In this document: piece by piece, positions 1-7,161 of the stretch | Numbering within the stretch: position 1 is the stretch's first letter | Layout: the number at the start of each line of letters is the position of its first letter | From: an uncultured Peptococcaceae bacterium | Lineage (GTDB): Bacteria; Bacillota; Desulfotomaculia; Desulfotomaculales; Desulfocucumaceae | Reading direction: 5' to 3' | Length of the DNA stretch: 8,955 bases | Assembly (NCBI GenBank): GCA_958417755.1 | Contig: CATZDY010000105.1 | Span: 1 to 8,955, forward strand | The notes under the pieces: generated by a model | Seen by the model: the letters and a program-made list of their open reading frames with translations, nothing else | Databases searched by the model: none | What the model was told of the DNA's origin: nothing | Position numbers and translations under genes: made by a program

Positions 1-11
1 GGAGGAAGATT

Positions 12-755
12 GTGGTTAACAAAAGAAAGGATTTTAAACGCTGGGCTTTGGCAGGGGTAAAAAAAGCTATTGTTGATTATCATATGATTGTTGATGGGGA
101 TACTGTGGCAGTGGGGTTATCTGGGGGAAAAGATAGTGGTGTATTGTTGTATGCTTTGACGCTCATACAAAAGATAGCGCCTATAAAGTTTGATTTGCAG
201 GGCATTTTTTTAGATTTAGGTTTTGGTATGGAGACCGATAGATTGCAACAATGGTGTATGGATTTACAGGTGCCTTTTCATGTGTTACCCACTGATATTG
301 GAGAAATTGTGTTTGAACTCCGCAATGAAAAGAATCCATGTGCCCTTTGCGCCAATTTGCGGCGGGGTGCTTTAAATGGATTGGCTGTGGATTTAGGATG
401 TAAAAAGGTAGCTTTGGGGCACCATTTAGATGATGTAGTAGAAACTTTTTTTCTAAGTCTCATGTATAATGGTCAATTTAGGACTTTTGAGCCAAATACT
501 TACTTGGATAGACGGGATATTCATATGATTCGGCCTTTAATCTATTTGGAACAAGAAACAGTAAAAGAATTAGCCTTATTGGGAAAAGTACCTGTGATTA
601 AAAATCCTTGTCCTGTGAATGGGAAAACCAAAAGGGAAGAAATGAAACAAGTAATCAGGGAATTAAAAAATCGATACCCTGATGTAACCCAAAAAATGTT
701 AACAGCATTGAAAACAACAGATATGAAAAACCTTTGGCCTCCTTTGCAGACCTAA
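12..755 (+). CDS. TtcA-family PP-loop tRNA 2-thiocytidine biosynthesis-like protein
   Basis: The 247-residue protein has the N-type ATP pyrophosphatase signature SGGKDS (residues 37-42), which binds ATP to adenylate a tRNA base. It has a Cys pair at C110 and C113 in NPCALCANLRRG, the CxxC...RRG arrangement of TtcA, plus a third Cys at C200 in KNPC. In TtcA these three cysteines hold a [4Fe-4S] cluster used to thiolate cytidine 32. GHHLDD (136-141) is the second conserved PP-loop family motif. The start is GTG at 12, because GGAGGAAG at 1-8 lies just upstream. At 247 residues it is shorter than E. coli TtcA (about 311), so the exact tRNA position modified is uncertain; a TilS/TtuA-like thiolase of another base is possible. 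The family is certain, the substrate is not. No clear terminator follows. Confidence 0.88.
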   Translation: MVNKRKDFKRWALAGVKKAIVDYHMIVDGDTVAVGLSGGKDSGVLLYALTLIQKIAPIKFDLQGIFLDLGFGMETDRLQQWCMDLQVPFHVLPTDIGEIVFELRNEKNPCALCANLRRGALNGLAVDLGCKKVALGHHLDDVVETFFLSLMYNGQFRTFEPNTYLDRRDIHMIRPLIYLEQETVKELALLGKVPVIKNPCPVNGKTKREEMKQVIRELKNRYPDVTQKMLTALKTTDMKNLWPPLQT

Positions 756-948
756 TTATTCCTGCAATACCAATCAAGGGGCTGCTGTTTTGGTGCTAAG
801 ATAGTCATTTATATGCCTTAGGTAGATGGAAATCTAGCAAAATAACAATTGGTTTTGTTTGTTTTTAACCCTTTGGGGCAATGATAACAATGACTGAATG
901 TTGTCAAAAAAATGTGTATTTGCAATAGTAACATTTTCTTTGGAAATA

Positions 949-977
949 TTTACTCTATTGCCTTTACTCTATATAAT
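949..977 (+). promoter_or_regulatory. Sigma-A-type promoter of the acd operon
   Basis: A -35 box TTTACT (949-954) and a perfect -10 box TATAAT (972-977) are separated by 17 bp. Transcription would begin near 984, leaving a leader of about 74 nt before the GTG at 1058. A weaker alternative, TTGTCA (901-906) with 17 bp to AATAGT (924-929), lies upstream. The -35 box is the first copy of a 10-bp direct repeat described in the findings. The rest of 756-1057 holds no ORF, RNA gene or clear terminator that I can see. Confidence 0.6.
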
Positions 978-1057
978 CAAGTTAAAGAACGTTATATCAT
1001 TTGATATTTGGTTTTGATATAAATAAAATGAAAATGCGAAAAAGCGGGGTGAAATAT

Positions 1058-3166
1058 GTGAGTACGTTGAGCGAGATTTTTAACCCTAAAACAGTGGCAG
1101 TGATTGGTGCGTCCAGTAAACCTGAAAAAATAGGGTATGCTGTGGTCAAGAATCTATTGGACAGCGGATATCCTGGAAAAATTTTTCCTATTCATCCTAA
1201 GGAAAAAGAAATTTTAGATTTAAAGGCATATCCAAAAATGCAAGAAGTACCGGAACAAGTGGATTTGGCTGTTGTGACTGTACCTGCCAAAGCTGTGGTT
1301 TCAGTGGCAGAAGAGTGTGCCCAGGCAGGTGTAAAGTATTTAGTGGTGATAACTGCTGGATTTAAAGAAATCGGAAAAGAAGGTTTGGCGAAAGAAAAAC
1401 AAATCCTAGATATTTGTAAAAACCACAATATACGAATGTTAGGTCCCAATTGTTTGGGTATGATAGATACACATTTGCAAATCAATACCTCCTTTGCATC
1501 GGTTCAGCCAATGAAAGGGGATATTGCTTTTCTCTCCCAAAGTGGTGCTATGCTGGTGGCTATTCTTGATTGGAGCCGTACCATGGGGATAGGGTTTAGC
1601 AAGGTGGTTAGTTTGGGCAATAAAGCTGATTTATCAGAGATAGATTTTATTGAGGAAGCGGCCAATGACCCTTATACAAAGGTCATTTTATGTTATATTG
1701 AAGATGTTAGCGATGGGGAACGATTTTTAAAGGTTGTGTCCAAAGCAACCAAAAAAAAGCCGGTTATTATTTTGAAATCAGGGGTTAGTCAAGCCGGAGC
1801 CCAGGCAGCATCTTCCCATACAGGTGCTTTGGCGGGAAGTGATTTAGCCTATGATACAGCTTTTCAACAATGCGGTGTAATTCGAGCTAAGACCATGACG
1901 GAGCTATTTGACTTGGCCACCGTATTTTCTAAATGTGTATTGCCCAAAGGAGATAAGGTATCCATTGTTACCAATTCAGGGGGCCCTGGTATTATTGCCA
2001 CGGATAATGTTGAAAACAATGGTTTGATTATGGCCCGTTATAATAAAGAAACCATTGATGCTTTACGGGAAGGATTACCCCCGGAATCCGGCATTTATAA
2101 TCCTGTGGATGTCTTAGGAGATGCCAAAGCGGATCGATATCGTTTTGCTTTGGAACAGGTTTGCCAGGATCCCAATACAGATGTGGTGATGCTTTTATTG
2201 TGCCAAACAGCAACGACCCAGCCTATTGAGACCGGTCAGGCTTTGATTGACATGAAGCTGAAGTATCCGGATAAAATGTTTATTGCCTCCTACATGGGGG
2301 GCGAGGAGTTGCTAAAAGGTGCTCAGATGTTAGCAGATAAAGATATTCCTTGTTATACTTTTCCTGAACCAGCCATTGAGGGAATCCATTATATGGCTCA
2401 ATATGGCAAGTATCGGGAGCAAGCCTTGCATGAGGGGCCGTTGGATTTTCCTGATGTGGATCAAAAGACGGTGAAAGCAATTTTTTATGATGTGCTAAAA
2501 GACGGCCGTTTGGTATTATTAGGAAGTGAAGCAGCGGAAGTGGCGAAGGCCTATGGTATCCCTGCCGCTCCTGTGGGTTTGGCCACCACACCTGCAAAGG
2601 CCGTGGAAATTGCGGAAAACATTGGCTACCCAGTGGTCTTAAAAGTGGCTTCCCCAAAAATTTTGCATAAAACAGATGTGGGTGGAGTGAAAGTAAATCT
2701 GGATACCCCTGAAGCAGTCCAGAGGGGCTTTCGGGATATTTTGGACAGTGTGCAACGATTTATGCCGCAAACAGTGGTATATGGGGTGGAAGTAAATAAG
2801 ATGATGCCTAAAGGAACGGAACTCATTATTGGCATGAGCCGTGATGTGCAATTTGGTCCTATGGTTGCCTGTGGTTTAGGGGGAATTTATGTAAATTTAA
2901 TGAAAGATGTGGCTTTTCGATTGGTGCAAGGACTTACTTTGGGTGAAATCAAGAATATGTTAAAAGAAACCAAATCCTATAGTTTGCTTAGGGGTTATCG
3001 AGGTAGCGAGCCCGGGGATATTGATGCTGTGGTGGATGCTGTAGGACGGGTGGCCAAACTGGTTTTAGATTTTCCGGAAATAACGGAATTGGATGTAAAC
3101 CCGGTATTTGTGTATCCTAATTCCATCAGCGCATTGGATGTAAAAATAACCATATCAAAGGCTTAA
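1058..3166 (+). CDS. ADP-forming acetate/acyl-CoA ligase, fused alpha-beta subunits
   Basis: This 702-residue cytoplasmic enzyme interconverts acyl-CoA + ADP + Pi with the free acid + CoA + ATP. Domains in order: a CoA-binding Rossmann domain (about 5-130, with GASSKPEKIG at 17-26), succinyl-CoA-ligase-like domains (about 150-460) with the phosphorylatable His254 in SSHTGALAG, and a C-terminal ATP-grasp domain (about 480-700) with the second transfer histidine H537 in LHKTDVGGV. Both histidines known to relay phosphate in ACD are present, so it is probably active. Many archaeal ACDs are split into two chains; here they are fused. There is no acetyltransferase domain, which separates it from Pat-type protein acetylases. 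The start is GTG 1058, preceded by GGGGTGA six bases upstream; in-frame TTG 1001 and ATG 1028/1034 lack such a site. It is first in an operon with the DRTGG protein and rubrerythrin. Whether it prefers acetyl-CoA or branched/aryl acyl-CoA cannot be read from sequence. Confidence 0.92.
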   Translation: MSTLSEIFNPKTVAVIGASSKPEKIGYAVVKNLLDSGYPGKIFPIHPKEKEILDLKAYPKMQEVPEQVDLAVVTVPAKAVVSVAEECAQAGVKYLVVITAGFKEIGKEGLAKEKQILDICKNHNIRMLGPNCLGMIDTHLQINTSFASVQPMKGDIAFLSQSGAMLVAILDWSRTMGIGFSKVVSLGNKADLSEIDFIEEAANDPYTKVILCYIEDVSDGERFLKVVSKATKKKPVIILKSGVSQAGAQAASSHTGALAGSDLAYDTAFQQCGVIRAKTMTELFDLATVFSKCVLPKGDKVSIVTNSGGPGIIATDNVENNGLIMARYNKETIDALREGLPPESGIYNPVDVLGDAKADRYRFALEQVCQDPNTDVVMLLLCQTATTQPIETGQALIDMKLKYPDKMFIASYMGGEELLKGAQMLADKDIPCYTFPEPAIEGIHYMAQYGKYREQALHEGPLDFPDVDQKTVKAIFYDVLKDGRLVLLGSEAAEVAKAYGIPAAPVGLATTPAKAVEIAENIGYPVVLKVASPKILHKTDVGGVKVNLDTPEAVQRGFRDILDSVQRFMPQTVVYGVEVNKMMPKGTELIIGMSRDVQFGPMVACGLGGIYVNLMKDVAFRLVQGLTLGEIKNMLKETKSYSLLRGYRGSEPGDIDAVVDAVGRVAKLVLDFPEITELDVNPVFVYPNSISALDVKITISKA

Positions 3167-3240
3167 AGTATATATCCATGAATTTGTTTGCTTAATCGTA
3201 ATGTTGAATATGAATAAAACGAAATGGTGAGGTGAAACGA

Positions 3241-4308
3241 ATGAGAAATTTATATATCATGGGTGCTCCAGGGAGTGGCAAAACTTTGCTGGCTTTGGGT
3301 TTATCCCTGAAGTTCATCCAGCAAGGCTTTAAGGTCGCTTATTTTAAACCTGTGGGATTTACCTCTAGGCATCATGAAGGGCAGATGGATAGTGATGTGT
3401 TGATGATGAAGGAAGCCTTGGGCATGGAAGCCAACATGGAAGACATAATGCCTGTGCGGGTTGGCTTTTCCTATTTATCAACCCAAGATAAAAAGGAGCA
3501 GATTGATAATATCATAACAGCGTATCAGCGGGTGTCCAAAGAAGCTGATTTTGTGGTGGTGGATGGTTCGGTTTTCCCCTATGTTATGATGTCTTGGGGT
3601 TTGGATGATGTGAGTTTGGCGCAGAAAATGGATGCTGCAGCATTGTTGGCTGTTAAAATAGAGAATGATTTTAGCCTGGATCAATATCTTTCTTACAATG
3701 AACTGTTGCGTTACAAAAATGTGCCTGTGGTGGGCAATATTTTCAACAATATCCCTCGTCCTTTGCTGGCTAAGACAGAAGGGATATATGTTCCTCTATT
3801 GAAAGAAAAAAGTTATACTTCTTTGGGCATAATACCCAGACAAGAGTTTATTTCCGCTCCTACAGTGGAAGAATTTAACCAGGAATTAGGGGGGGAAGTG
3901 CTGACTGGTCATGATAGATTGGATTTACAAATTCAAGATATTATCATTGGTGCCATGACCATGGAGAGTGCTTTGCGTTTCTTGCGCCGGGCTGCGGATA
4001 AAGCGGTAATCATAGGAGGGGATCGATCAGATTTGGCTTTAGCGGCCCTGGAAACAGGAACCTCTGTATTGATTTTAACTGGGGGATTGTATCCTGATGT
4101 GCGGGTATTGGCCCGGGCAGAGGAGAAAAACGTACCGGTTTTGTTGGTTCATTATGATACGTATACTGTGGTGGAGAGGCTGCATTTGGTTACGCATAAA
4201 TTAAAACCCGGTGATCAGGAAGGAAAAAGGCTAGCCATGGAAAATATAGAAAAGTATTGCCAATGGCAGACCATATTGGAAAATTTGCAAAAAGAAAGGA
4301 AGGAATAA
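3241..4308 (+). CDS. Stand-alone phosphotransacetylase N-terminal-like protein (BioD-like P-loop + DRTGG)
   Basis: The 355-residue protein has a Walker A motif GAPGSGKT (8-15) and a Walker B-like strand FVVVDGS (104-110) in a BioD/AAA_26-type P-loop domain (about 1-200). A DRTGG domain follows (about 205-315), with GGDRSDLALAAL at 259-270 and ILTGG at 278-282. This architecture equals the N-terminal, non-catalytic half of long phosphotransacetylases such as E. coli Pta (COG0857 type). The PTA catalytic domain is absent, and the gene ends normally without a broken continuation. The start is ATG 3241, with GAGGTGA five bases upstream; the in-frame GTG at 3232 lies inside that site. It follows acd by 74 bp with no terminator and precedes rubrerythrin by 4 bp, so co-transcription is likely. 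A regulatory, nucleotide-sensing role on acyl-CoA metabolism is inference; no catalytic function is evident. Confidence 0.87.
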   Translation: MRNLYIMGAPGSGKTLLALGLSLKFIQQGFKVAYFKPVGFTSRHHEGQMDSDVLMMKEALGMEANMEDIMPVRVGFSYLSTQDKKEQIDNIITAYQRVSKEADFVVVDGSVFPYVMMSWGLDDVSLAQKMDAAALLAVKIENDFSLDQYLSYNELLRYKNVPVVGNIFNNIPRPLLAKTEGIYVPLLKEKSYTSLGIIPRQEFISAPTVEEFNQELGGEVLTGHDRLDLQIQDIIIGAMTMESALRFLRRAADKAVIIGGDRSDLALAALETGTSVLILTGGLYPDVRVLARAEEKNVPVLLVHYDTYTVVERLHLVTHKLKPGDQEGKRLAMENIEKYCQWQTILENLQKERKE

Positions 4309-4312
4309 AAAT

Positions 4313-4846
4313 ATGAAATTAGCAGATAGTAAAACTGGCGATAACATTATGGCAGCTTTTGCAGGTGAGTCCCAAGCCCGGAACAAATATACTTATTTTG
4401 CTTCCGTAGCCCGTAAAGAAGGTTATCAGCAGATTGCTGAAATTTTTGAAGAAACAGCAGCCAATGAAAAAGAACATGCCAAATTATTGTTTAAATTAGT
4501 GGATGGAATTGGAGATACAGCAACTAATTTAAAGGTAGCAGCAGCTGGTGAGAACTATGAGTGGACAGATATGTATAAAAACTTTGAAGAAGTGGCCAAA
4601 CAAGAAGGCTTTGATCAGATTGCTGCTTTGTTTCATATGATTGGCAAAATTGAAAAAGAGCATGAAGAACGTTTTAGAGCTTTATTGGCCAATTTAGAGC
4701 AGGGCAAAGTATTTAAGAAAGATGCACCTACCCAATGGATATGCAGAAATTGCGGCCATATTCATACCGGAGATCAAGCGCCGGAAGTATGCCCAGTGTG
4801 CGCCCACCCTCAGGCATATTTTGAAGTGCGGTGCCAGAATTATTAA
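4313..4846 (+). CDS. rbr: Rubrerythrin
   Basis: The 177-residue protein is a cytoplasmic diiron peroxidase that reduces hydrogen peroxide to water, protecting anaerobes from oxidative stress. The N-terminal four-helix ferritin-like domain (about 1-130) shows E19 in GESQARNKY and two ExxH motifs, E52-H55 (EKEH) and E114-H117 (EKEH), matching the two halves of the diiron site. The C-terminal rubredoxin-like domain carries CxxC pairs C144/C147 and C160/C163 for one iron. Length and domain order are typical of the family. The start is ATG 4313 with AGGAAGGA (4297-4304) in the tail of the preceding gene; the gap to that gene is only 4 bp, so translation is probably coupled. Placement at the end of the acd operon suggests expression under fermentative conditions. 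Function is highly confident; the electron donor is not visible here. Confidence 0.96.
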   Translation: MKLADSKTGDNIMAAFAGESQARNKYTYFASVARKEGYQQIAEIFEETAANEKEHAKLLFKLVDGIGDTATNLKVAAAGENYEWTDMYKNFEEVAKQEGFDQIAALFHMIGKIEKEHEERFRALLANLEQGKVFKKDAPTQWICRNCGHIHTGDQAPEVCPVCAHPQAYFEVRCQNY

Positions 4847-4880
4847 GCAAAGCAGGACAATTGGTATCAATGATAGCAAA

Positions 4881-4910
4881 AAAGCGGTGGATATGTAAAT
4901 CCACCGCTTT
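4881..4910. terminator. Bidirectional intrinsic terminator between rubrerythrin and ilvE
   Basis: A perfect 12-bp stem (AAAGCGGTGGAT, 4881-4892, with ATCCACCGCTTT, 4899-4910) closes a 6-nt loop. Read on the minus strand, the stem is followed by a run of six T (complement of A at 4878-4883), a good terminator for ilvE, which ends at 4968. On the plus strand the tract is shorter (CTTTCAATATG), so termination of rubrerythrin may be weaker. Confidence 0.85.
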
Positions 4911-4967
4911 CAATATGATTGCATTTGTTTTGGTGTAGCTTTGTTATCCAAGCCCTTTGGGTGTGGC

Positions 4968-6068
4968 TTATAATTCTACTACCCAATTGAATTCATCCGG
5001 AATTTTGCCATACTGGATGCCTGTAATGTGTTCATAGAATTTGTGGGAAAGTTCTCCCACATTCCCATCACCAGGTACAATGGTTTCATCTTTCCATTTT
5101 AGTTCATTCACCGGAGAAATGACAGCAGCAGTTCCAGTACCGAATATTTCCTGCAAGGTGCCTTTATGGGCTGCATCTACCACTTCGTCTATGGATAGGC
5201 GTCGTTCTGCAGTATCCAACCCCCATTTACGGGCAACCTCCAGTACAGAATCCCTTGTCATGCCACCTAAAATGCTGCCTTCCAAGGGTGGGGTAATCAA
5301 TTGATTGTTGATGACAAAGAAAATATTCATGGTACCCACTTCTTCAATATATTTTAATTCAACCCCATCCAGCCAAAGTACTTGGGTATATCCTTTTTCT
5401 TTGGCTTCCTTGGCTGCTAGAATGCTAGCAGCATAATTGCCAGGGGTTTTTACATGACCAATGCCACCCCGCACGGCCCGTACATATTCATCTGTGACCA
5501 TAATCTTAACTGGTTTGAACCCTTCGGGGTAATAAGCGCCTACTGGGGATAAGATGATGAAAAAGCGGTACGTATAAGATGGACGAACGCCTAAGAAGGG
5601 ATCCGTGGCAATGATAAATGGCCGAATGTATAAAGAGGTTTCAAAAGATTTGGGGACCCAATCTTGTTCCAACTTTAATAATTCCATCAAACCCTGGTAA
5701 GCAAATTCCTCGTCAATTTGCGGGATGCATAACCGTTGGGCAGAACGATTCATGCGGGATAAATAGGAACGAGGTCTAAAGATGCCTATTTTGCCGTCCT
5801 CTCGGCAATATGCTTTCATGCCTTCGAAGATACCTTGGCCATAATGGAAAATCATGGTGGAGGGATCTAAGGTCACAGGCCCATAGGGTATGATGCGGGG
5901 ATCGTGCCAACCTTTGTCCGGAGAGTAGTCTGCCACAAACATGTGATCAGTAAATTGAGTGCCAAAAACTAAATGACTTTCCTGGGGCTTTTCTTTTAAC
6001 ACTTTTGCTTTGTTTACAGTAATATCCAACGAAAACCCTCCCACATTAATTTGCTGAATTTTGATCAT
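4968..6068 (-). CDS. ilvE: Branched-chain-amino-acid aminotransferase (class IV, type II)
   Basis: The 366-residue PLP enzyme transfers the amino group between glutamate and the 2-oxo acids of valine, leucine and isoleucine, the last biosynthetic and first degradative step. Recognisable blocks are FTDHMFVADY (39-48), FHYGQGIFEGMKAY (74-87), SLYIRPFIIAT (145-155), the PLP lysine K207 in HVKTPGNYAAS, QVLWLDGVE (229-237), EEVGTMNIFF (242-251) and FGTGTAAVISPV (309-320). The order closely follows Bacillus IlvE (about 360 residues). The start given is ATG at 6068 with AAAGGAAG upstream. An in-frame TTG at 6029-6027 with GGGAGGG six bases upstream is a serious alternative, giving 353 residues, near the usual family length. 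It is transcribed alone toward the shared terminator and is convergent with the acd operon. No T-box motif was found upstream, but a large hairpin lies there. Confidence 0.95.
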   Translation of the reverse strand: MIKIQQINVGGFSLDITVNKAKVLKEKPQESHLVFGTQFTDHMFVADYSPDKGWHDPRIIPYGPVTLDPSTMIFHYGQGIFEGMKAYCREDGKIGIFRPRSYLSRMNRSAQRLCIPQIDEEFAYQGLMELLKLEQDWVPKSFETSLYIRPFIIATDPFLGVRPSYTYRFFIILSPVGAYYPEGFKPVKIMVTDEYVRAVRGGIGHVKTPGNYAASILAAKEAKEKGYTQVLWLDGVELKYIEEVGTMNIFFVINNQLITPPLEGSILGGMTRDSVLEVARKWGLDTAERRLSIDEVVDAAHKGTLQEIFGTGTAAVISPVNELKWKDETIVPGDGNVGELSHKFYEHITGIQYGKIPDEFNWVVEL

Positions 6069-6109
6069 TTCCCACTTCCTTTAGAGAAGCATGGGATGAT
6101 AGCAAATGA

Positions 6110-6153
6110 TGCAGTGAATTGATGGGGACTCCAGTCCCCATCAATTCACTGCA
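6110..6153. repeat. Perfect 44-nt inverted repeat upstream of ilvE
   Basis: Arms 6110-6130 and 6133-6153 are exact reverse complements (21 bp each) around a 2-bp centre; a realistic RNA hairpin has a 19-20 bp stem with a small TCCA-type loop. The inner part is GC-rich (GGGGACT/AGTCCCC). No T-run follows on either strand, so it is not a standard intrinsic terminator. It would lie in the ilvE leader if transcription starts upstream of it. An mRNA structure, an operator or a dispersed repeat are all possible. Confidence 0.8.
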
Positions 6154-6235
6154 CGATTGTTATATAATTTTTCGATATGGTTTTCTCATATCCTCCAAAA
6201 AATAAATAAACTTGAAGATAAATTTATTATTTTAT

Positions 6236-6252
6236 TAATTATCAGATAATTA
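6236..6252. promoter_or_regulatory. 17-bp palindrome, possible operator
   Basis: TAATTATC and GATAATTA (8-bp arms) flank a single central A in the AT-rich control region between divergent ilvE and the phosphoesterase gene. The size and symmetry suit a dimeric regulator, but AT-rich palindromes also arise by chance. No adjacent regulator gene is present in the window. Confidence 0.35.
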
Positions 6253-6365
6253 TCCCTCAAAAAAGAATTGCATGATAGTTTTTAATGAAAAATTATTTCC
6301 TAATTTCTTGTATTTCATTCCCATTATGAAAGCAAACAATGAGATTAAGAATCAATTGTATGTTA

Positions 6366-6393
6366 TTGCTATTTGATTTTAATATGATATGAT
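6366..6393 (+). promoter_or_regulatory. Candidate sigma-A promoter of the phosphoesterase gene
   Basis: TTGCTA (6366-6371) and TATGAT (6388-6393) are 16 bp apart, placing the transcript start near 6400 and leaving a short leader of about 25 nt before the start codon. An overlapping second TATGAT occurs at 6383-6388. The match is moderate. Confidence 0.45.
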
Positions 6394-6426
6394 AGAAAAA
6401 GTTTTACAGGTGATTAGGAGAGAATG

Positions 6427-7161
6427 ATGAAGATATATGCCATCAGTGATTTGCATTTATCCTTTGCCGCAGATCCTACTATCCACGCTTGGCAAGAAGC
6501 CCAATATAAACCAATGTCAGAAATTGATGCCAAATGGATTGACCATACGCAAAAAATATATGACAATTGGCTTTCCTTAGTACAGCCAGAAGATATTGTA
6601 TTAATACCTGGAGATATTTCTTGGGCCATGCGTTTGGAACAGACCCGCTGGGATATGAAATACCTGGAATTATTGCCAGGGCATAAGATTGCTGTTCAGG
6701 GAAATCATGATTATTGGTGGCAATCTTTGTCAAAGGCCAGGGCAGCAATGCCAGCTACCATGCAATTGATTCAAAATGATCATGTGCAATGGGGCAAGGT
6801 GGCAATTTGCGGATCCCGGGGATGGCTTTGTCCCAATGGTGTATATTTCCAGCACCATGATGGTAAAATTTATGAACGAGAATTAATGCGCATGGAAAAC
6901 TCCTTAAGGAGTGCCATAGGAGCTAAGGAAATTATTGTGATGATGCACTATATGCCCACCAATGAAAAGCATGAGTATAGTGGTTTCATTGAACTGTTTG
7001 AAAAATATAAAGTGTCAACTGTGGTGTATGGACATCTTCATGGAAAAGCTTGTCATTGTCGCTTGCCCCAAAACCAATGGGGGATCCAATTTTATTTGGT
7101 CAGTGCTGATTATGTGCAATTTAAGCCTCGTTTCATTCAGTCCTTGGAAGCATTGGCGTAA
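6427..7161 (+). CDS. Calcineurin-like metallophosphoesterase (COG1768-like)
   Basis: The 244-residue soluble protein has the full set of two-metal phosphoesterase motifs: DxH at D8/H10 (SDLHLS), GD at 62-63 (PGDIS), GNHDYWW at 92-98 with N93 and H94, H174 (MHYMP) and GHLHG at 202-206 with H203 and H205. It therefore very likely hydrolyses a phosphomonoester or phosphodiester using a dinuclear metal centre. The substrate is unknown; no extra domain or signal peptide indicates a membrane or nucleic-acid target. ATG codons stand at 6424 and 6427; the second is preferred because AGGAG (6416-6420) is then six bases away, against three for the first. The gene is divergent from ilvE, and its last 29 bp overlap the end of the opposite-strand gene. 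Confidence 0.9.
   Translation: MKIYAISDLHLSFAADPTIHAWQEAQYKPMSEIDAKWIDHTQKIYDNWLSLVQPEDIVLIPGDISWAMRLEQTRWDMKYLELLPGHKIAVQGNHDYWWQSLSKARAAMPATMQLIQNDHVQWGKVAICGSRGWLCPNGVYFQHHDGKIYERELMRMENSLRSAIGAKEIIVMMHYMPTNEKHEYSGFIELFEKYKVSTVVYGHLHGKACHCRLPQNQWGIQFYLVSADYVQFKPRFIQSLEALA

Noticed and set aside
1001..1057. N-terminal extension of the acyl-CoA ligase from TTG 1001 or ATG 1028/1034
   Set aside because: No ribosome binding site precedes these codons, and the added residues are not part of the CoA-binding domain; GTG 1058 has a strong site.
2280..2657. 125-codon open frame on the minus strand
   Set aside because: It lies wholly inside the ligase gene, has Pro/His-rich composition typical of an antisense shadow, and no family resemblance.
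3167..3240. Internal promoter or terminator between the ligase and DRTGG genes
   Set aside because: No hairpin with T-run and no well-spaced -35/-10 pair; best treated as operon spacer.
5041..5304. 87-codon plus-strand frame inside ilvE
   Set aside because: Antisense to highly conserved aminotransferase sequence; Ser/Pro/Thr-rich translation without motifs.
6069..6423. T-box or other riboswitch upstream of ilvE
   Set aside because: The T-box core (TGGNACCGCG) and an adjacent terminator with T-run are absent on the minus strand.
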